Positions 56,900 through 64,000 of a DNA stretch of 64,000 nt are shown here, in pieces (the first letter of the stretch is position 1; every line of letters starts with the position of its first letter). The notes under the pieces are model-generated. The model did no database searches. It saw only the letters and a program-made list of their open reading frames with translations, and was not told the DNA's origin. Position numbers and translations under genes: made by a program. This stretch comes from Apostichopus japonicus (taxonomy: Eukaryota; Echinodermata; Holothuroidea; Aspidochirotida; Stichopodidae): contig NC_092561.1 of assembly GCF_037975245.1 (NCBI RefSeq), positions 3,455,001 to 3,519,000 of the forward strand. The letters run 5' to 3'.

Positions 56900-59800
56900 C
56901 CAATATCTTTGGAGTAAAGCAGGACAGAGAGCAGGCAGATATATACTTAATCTCATACAGAAGAAACCATCTCAATGTTTCAATTTTTAATTAACCAGAA
57001 AGTTTTAGTGACATGAACTTGGATTACCAAAATCTAAAGAGAAAAGAATGAACTTATTTGAAAAGGATTTTGATACTGCAAAGTGTCTGCTCTATCCAAA
57101 ACCAAACAATGTGGAGAATAAGCTGTCTTTAGCACCTTATTTCTGTCTTATCCTGTGAAAAGTTTTGTGTTAACAGCACCAAGAATTTGGATTAATTACC
57201 TTTGAAAAAATTAAATAATATATCTCTTTTTGTTTGAAAGGAGAAGTACAAACAGCTTGCTGCTTGTCTATTTCAGTTAGGAATGTTCTGTGAGGAAGTT
57301 TGAGATCTCTCAAAGTTCGCTCAAAACACATGAGGTATTTTATCTCTGTTCATTATTGGATACCTCAGATTGCCATCCAAGAAGACTGGAGTAAGAGCCC
57401 ACAGGACTTAGTGAAGATATTGCTATTTTGCCTACATTCTGGTATACCTGAAGTAAATGCCCCCCCCCCCCCAAGAAAAAAATTGTTACAAAAGGTATTT
57501 TCTCAGTTTAAATTTTGTTTTTCATAGTCACGTTTTTTTTCATATCATTCAAATTCAAATGCAATTATTTCTGTAATTTATGCAATAAAACGCAATACTA
57601 AAAATAACATGTACTGTAAATAATGAATTCATTGCAGTAGCAATTAGCAGATCTGCTAAGAAAAAATGAATAAATTTACATATGTGTATACGCAAGATAT
57701 TATATTATAGCTAACTTTATAACTCTAGTCACAAATAGCTTCTAAAATTGCTTTGAATCAACATTAAAATGAATTCAATTTTCATTTGAATCATCTTATT
57801 TTGTTTGACAAACATCCTGATAGGATATTAACAGATACTAGTTATGGTATTGCTATGTACTGGTTAGGTTTAAGTCATATAGACATACAGGTAGGTGGTT
57901 TGAAATGTCATTACTTGGTCAAATCATGTGTTGTAAGCAGCACTTAAAGTGGTTAACCAATTAACTTGTTCAACAATGATATGTGTTAATCATGTTGTGA
58001 AAGTTTGTGTGTAACAACATCTTTATATTACCACCCATAGAGTAGGATGCTCACCAAAGTTGGTTTATGGTAACCTAATTTGTCAACGGAGAAACTTTGG
58101 GGACAAAGTTCTGATGCAAAGGATGTGCTTTGAATGACTCTTGATGATGCCGTCCCATAGAATTGTTTGATCAGGCACAGTAAGAGAATGTGAAGTTAGT
58201 ACTTAATCTAGTCAAACCTGAACAATTACACACTTTGCACTGGTCTGTCTTCATCAATACAGCTTCCTGTTTGACCTTAGAAGTATTCCAAGTATTCCTT
58301 GTACATATTGCTCAAGTTGAAGGTCAAATACGTCACAAGTCATTTTTGTTATCAAATATACAGAGGAAGAAAAAAATTACCAATTTTCTGATTTGCTATT
58401 TTCAGTTGGTTTCTAATAATATGAACCAATTTTTGGGTGTTAAAATTTGTCTATGATTTCAATTCAGTCTGCAATTAGGTCTCGCATAACTCAAATCGCT
58501 ATAATATAACATTACATACATCCATGACTTGGATGACAATGAATATTGCAATCATTTAATTATTAAATACTCAGATATGTTTTTCATATTCTTTTTTTTC
58601 CCGTCCTTTTTTCATATTTTGCTTAAATATATATCAATGATCCAGTTGGAAGACTTTAAATTCCTACTTGTCTTTCCCAGCAATATGTAAAATTATTCAG
58701 AAGTAATTATACAACAAAATAATTATGCGACACAACAATTTTGAATGCTATATATATTAATGAATCATATATGTTATATTTTGTCAAATTTATAGATAAA
58801 TAAAAACTTTCCAATCCTTGATGAAATTCCACATCAGTAAGTCCAGATTTACATGATCAATAAATCAACAATGTGAAAAGGATATGATCAGTATATAATT
58901 CACTTTATTTTTCTAATTTTCTTTCCAAAATTTTATTCATCTACATGTCTCTTTATATAGATACCATTTTATAAATCGTACGAAATAACCTTCGTTTTGT
59001 TTCACCTGTGAAAAGTTTTCGAATTTAATAAAGAAAAACAATTGACAGTAATTTCTAAATCTGCTTTCAAATCAAAGTAATAGATTTCTCCTTTAAGCTT
59101 TTCATCATGGATGAAAGTTTGTGTCCAGAAATTATTGATTTCTCTAGCCCAGCTGAATATTCATGCAGTGCATTTAAATTAGTCACATGACATCTCAGTT
59201 CTGGTCACATCCTTCTTTCATAATTGTGTTTATTGCTGTTCAACACGTTTACATGTATTATTAACTTTTGTCAGATAAACAAGTGTAATAAATTCGTGCG
59301 AATTTAAGGGACTTTTTAAGAAAAGTCACACAGGAGAGAAACAAGGGCACAAAAAAACGAACCGACTGATCAGCTCTCAAAGCCAGTCCCCTTGCATCGA
59401 GACTGAATAGGCTTTTTGGGGCTTTTTTGTAAGATTTAACGAAAGGAATTGAATTTCAAGTAGTATGGCGAGTAAGACGGATTTATTCATTGCTATGTTT
59501 AATATATTCTAGAAATCTGAAATCTTCACTTGAGGCTTCTGTTTGTGAAATGAAAATTATATTTGAGAACTTTCAGTCATGGAATGGATTTTTTCAACCA
59601 TGACCTTCACTTCATGATGATAAATAAAACACTCCTAGATCCATCGAAATGTAATTATCTTTTTCTTTTTGTGTGTTACTTCCGTGCACCCTTATGTATG
59701 AAGACTATTATATCTAATTTGGTGTTTAGCTGTCGCACCACAATTAATTGCTCCATTGACACGTCACTTTGCAAGGCCTAGCATATTATACCTGATGGTT

Positions 59801-62800
59801 TCGGATATAACAGTGCATTACGTTTTTGCCACCATGATCGTCTAGATTTTCATGCGCCTCAGAACTTCCGAACCTCTCTGCCAGCTCTCGCTGCGGAATC
59901 TGCCTGGTTCACCCAGGATTTTCTAGAAACGCCTTAAATTTCAATCCTCCAGATTTTTAGAACATTAGCATAAAGCATCAAAAAGAATAATAATTGAGAA
60001 AAAAAATGCCAAAGAAGTCATTTCAGCCTAGGTCCAGTATAGCACTATATACCGAGGATGGTTGACATTCAGGCGGGACGTACACAACAGTAGCTTGTGC
60101 TATGATACCTATATAGGGGATAAACAGAGCGTTTAATAATCCCAGCCCAGCAGGCTGTTGACTGATTATGAATAATCTGGTTCAGTGGATATTTGATATG
60201 TGGCGAAAGTATCTCTACATTTGTGGACCACACGTTTACGTTTGACTGAAGTTATCTCATAAATTGTGTTGAGAAATATGATGAGTAAATTAATCTTCGT
60301 AGATATCACTGAAAATAGTCAATATACCTACTGTAGGCCATATGCATTACTGACGTCATGCACCTGGGATCTCAAGGTTAACCGTGTGCTAAATTTGAAT
60401 ATAATCTAAACAACAGCTTCAGTTTTGCCAGATCGATATGGTAAATAAGTTTACAAGCCTAAGTAAGTCAGCTTATGCCCTTTTTGTCGAAGAATTAAAA
60501 TTCAAGTAGCCTAATCGTAAAGACAGTGTGAGTGGTGTCCATGGAAACCGCCGAGGAGTTAGGATAGGAATAATAAGGTAGTAAAGTGAACTGTTATCCA
60601 TAGACAACGTGGGAAGCCATACAGCCTATACAGGGACAAGGAAGTTGCTTACTTCGCACTGGTAGGCTATGTTTAAATTTCATGGAGTTGTATATGCCTA
60701 TACATACAACAAATTAACTATTTGATTAACGAGACAAGCCTTATAGACGCCATAACGTATCATTTTCGCTATTTGATTTGCTGTTGTCGATTTACGTCAC
60801 AGTTTTTTTTTTTACCTTTCTGTACTATTTATTTTGCGGTTCTATTTCACGTCTCAATCGGATGTGACGCTCACATAACACCATTTCACGCTGAGTTACA
60901 CATTGGTCATTCCCCTTAACCTCTGATTACAGACAGATCGTGCATACAGTGGGGGGTTATGTTATGATAAAGAAAATATCTTAATAAAATGGGAGTTTTC
61001 TTTTCATAATTTCATACAAAACAGCAGCTGCAGTGACTCAATTTGGAAGGATACCATTACGACTATAATCCCGGGAAATGACTTGATAAGCTCAGACAGC
61101 CTCCAGTGATTCATTGGTTGATTTAAACATGAAATATTTCAAAATCATATCTTTTTAGTAATTGTTTTACAACATTTTAAGTTATCATTATTAATTGTCC
61201 CTTTTACCAGTGGAAACGCATACTACTGTTTACAATTATTGTTTCAATCATCAACCGTTGAGAACAGCAAGCTATCTCCATATCAGCCTACCAGGCCTAG
61301 TTAAGGAGCGCCGTTTGCAGAAGTTTATATGATCAATGCCATGAAGTTTGACTAAAATGACTGCGTTACTTAGCGAACATATTTAGATCCATTGGGGCCT
61401 TGCTTGAACATTGGAAGCCGGGCAGCTTTTTCGGATTTGTGGTCAGCAATTACAAATCCGTTAATTATCATTCAAATCAATTAAATATGTACAAAATAAT
61501 AACAAAAAAAATTAAACCATAACTTTTGATTAAATATTCCATTCTATTTTAATATTTCATCGCGTTGTCACATTTTTCATAATAATATTAATCACAGTAA
61601 AATTTAAAAATGAACAATATTCGCTCAAATTCACATTTTAGAAGAAAAAAGGCTCGATTCAAGACGTTATAACTTTCACATAATAAGTATCACTGACTTA
61701 CAACTCTTCTTACAATAAACATGGTTATAATTTGATACGCAGTATTTAACAACATATGATGAGGAATTTTTGGTTTCAGGAGCAGATCATACTTCTACCA
61801 GTCCACTGATCCAATCAGTGAAGTTTGGGACCCTGAAAACAAATCGGCGCATTTGGCACCTCGGACGAAACTAGTATATTTCCCAATAAATAGGAAATCG
61901 ACGCCTTCATCACCTATACGTAAACCTGACTAAACTTCCGGGATCTCTTACCCAGCGGCGTACTTGTTCCACCCAGTGAGACCGGGTTCGTTTACACCGT
62001 ACGGTTGCACTTCCACTAAAAACGAAATTAACATACCACATATTATCATAACATAGAACTGATTACAAAATACATTGTGGTACTTCTCATTTATTTACCT
62101 AAAAAGGACCATTTCTGATTTATGAAAAGAGGCAGGTTATTTTACCAAAGCTATATATATGGGACATGTGTGCAGGACTGTATAACTGTAGTGCATATCT
62201 AGATACATTGGCAGAGAAATTTGAAAACGCTAGAATATAAACCCGATGTGAACACCAGAGGTTATCAGTGTCTATATACCACATATATAACAACAATACT
62301 TTTCACTGTATGATAACCAGACAGTCATACACTTATGACGTAATACCACATATGTTGTCACCCTGTATTTGACCAAAGTGTTGAAGGGTCCTTCCCACCT
62401 CTCTGTTTTCGTCTGGCTTCTTTACCTTCGAACTCTACCCCCCCCCCCCCTTTAGTGGGCATCTCAGTCACTTCCGCGGTCGCGTATAAGCTTATCATTG
62501 TAGGCGACACATTATCCTGGAGTGTGTCTTATCAGGGAGTTGTTATGGACAACTCCCTGGTCTAATCCAGCAGTTAGTCAACCATATAGGGAAGAAAGAA
62601 ATTACAATGCCAAATATAAAGATATCATCACATGAATCTTGACTTTACTATAAGAAAAAAACTACGGAACAGAATTGAGAATGACGAGGCCAATTCCCTG
62701 TCGAATAAACTATGTTTCTGTTATGTAATTGTGGAGAGGCATGCAGTGATAATTGCCTTTACAAACCGACTTCGGTTTAATTTATAAATCTTGCAATTTC

Positions 62801-64000
62801 CTTAGCTATGATGTCATGATCACGTTTATTGTCGGTGCTATTAGTTGGTTTCGTTAGCTTTGTAAGCGCGCGTGTTACTGCCTTTATATTTTCTTAAATG
62901 CACAAAATATTAATATTATTCTAATACGGTAGCATATCCTGTGTGACGTGCTTTCATATCTCGCAGTCTGTACCGTTTCTTCTCTTAAATATTTCCACTT
63001 TGTGCATGTGTGTGGTCACCGAGGGGGGGGGAGTGGGTCTTTTAGTGACAAGTGCCAACCCCACACCCTCCCCGCCCACCCGAAAAAATTCCTTCTAAGT
63101 GTCTTACACTTTACACATGCGCGCACGCTAAGTCCGTCTTGCACAATGTCAACATTAAAACTTGAACCACACAGTTGTAATTAAAATTACGGATACGATA
63201 GCACCATTTTGCATCTGACCCGCCCACCCCATCGAATTCTTAAAGATGCGAGGACATCTTTTCATTTCGCACCATCCCTAGGACGGGCATGCGACAACAT
63301 CACCACCCCACCCCCCCCCCCCAAAAAATAGTAATAATCATAATCATAATAAAAATAATAGAACAGAAGTAAATTATAAGGCAGCAGCCTAATATGCCTT
63401 GATCATTATAATACAGAAGTGAACGCGTCGTTTACGACTGCTGATGTAGGTTACATTAAAATCTGATTTGAAGGACCTGTCATTTGTGTATATTAGTGTT
63501 TGTAAGTATACGTATACCAACCATATGTATGATACATACACGTAATAGGTGTACCAGGCTCAATTTGGTTTCCCTGACGTTTTCAAAATGCGTAATAAGT
63601 ATAAGTTCTCGTTGTCCTTTTATCATAGCAGTAAAGGTTATGTAAACAGGTAGATATCCAAACCGTATTTGATCATTTCCTTAACTCTGATTGTTTTGTC
63701 TGTATTATTTTCTTTTCATTCTTCTGACGTTTTGAAAGAAATTGTCGGTAGTTTTTTCCTCTTTTTCTAACCTTTCGAAAGGAAACCACAATAATGAATG
63801 ACATAAACATATTGACAAACAAATAGTAGTAAGAATGCACATGAATATGAACGCATCAAATATAATGAGATTTACGTATATACACCACCTACACACAAGG
63901 TGGGTTGGCTTCCTGCAATATGTTCCGGTTGGATTCAAACGTCAAAAAGGGAATTTCTTAGAATACAATGGAACACTAGTTGGTAAGTTAATCCATGTTA
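56900..64000. other. Intergenic, no gene seen
   Basis: AT-rich sequence with scattered poly-C or poly-G runs (57461-57472, 62440, 63027, 63310), an A/T-rich simple tract near 63330-63360, and a hairpin at 62533-62559. The stretch at 59340-59940 is less AT-rich and could include part of an unrecognised gene, but no open frame there is convincing. Confidence 0.4.
62533..62559. repeat. Perfect 11-bp hairpin
   Basis: CAGGGAGTTGT at 62533-62543 and its exact inverse at 62549-62559 enclose TATGG. Its role is unknown. It may be a piece of a small transposon. Confidence 0.55.

Overview
The window is an AT-rich, intron-rich metazoan nuclear sequence. Long introns with GT/AG junctions, a tRNA-derived SINE in at least six copies, several DNA-transposon families, two types of non-LTR retrotransposon and a very large interferon-type GTPase gene suggest a marine invertebrate, perhaps an echinoderm or another deuterostome. 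The species is inferred from gene and repeat content only.

Three protein-coding genes can be modelled to the base. (1) 7125-16473, plus strand: a VLIG/GVIN-type very large GTPase in three coding exons (1744 aa when joined). A death-effector-like domain precedes a degenerate G domain, an intact G domain and a C-terminal CPxC segment. A possible CCAAT/TATA promoter and leader exon lie near 5100-5280. (2) 22910-25194, minus strand: a two-exon SLC5 sodium/solute symporter of the SMCT/SMVT type (595 aa), with a decayed partial copy at about 28343-28816. (3) 32880-56071, plus strand: a nine-exon AKR1-type aldo-keto reductase (318 aa) with the full catalytic tetrad and a possible alternative last exon at 52615.

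Mobile and repeated DNA fills most of the rest. At 508-4117 a foldback transposon is inserted in an older member of its own family, each with a 4-bp target duplication. A Mutator-like MITE with a 9-bp duplication lies at 8633-9600 in the GTPase gene. The 12-kb AKR intron 2 holds a 58-bp satellite split by another insertion, two hAT-type MITEs with perfect 8-bp duplications, a SINE, a 2.9-kb terminal-inverted-repeat element carrying eight copies of a CGTACG-centred motif around a 250-bp tandem array, and a purine-rich minisatellite. Intron 6 carries a jockey-like LINE, and intron 8 a SINE and a 43-bp minisatellite.

The three genes do not form an obvious pathway: one suggests cell-autonomous defence or death-fold signalling, one membrane transport and one carbonyl reduction. 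The stretches 16474-20360, 20440-22909 and 56900-64000 show no supportable gene.
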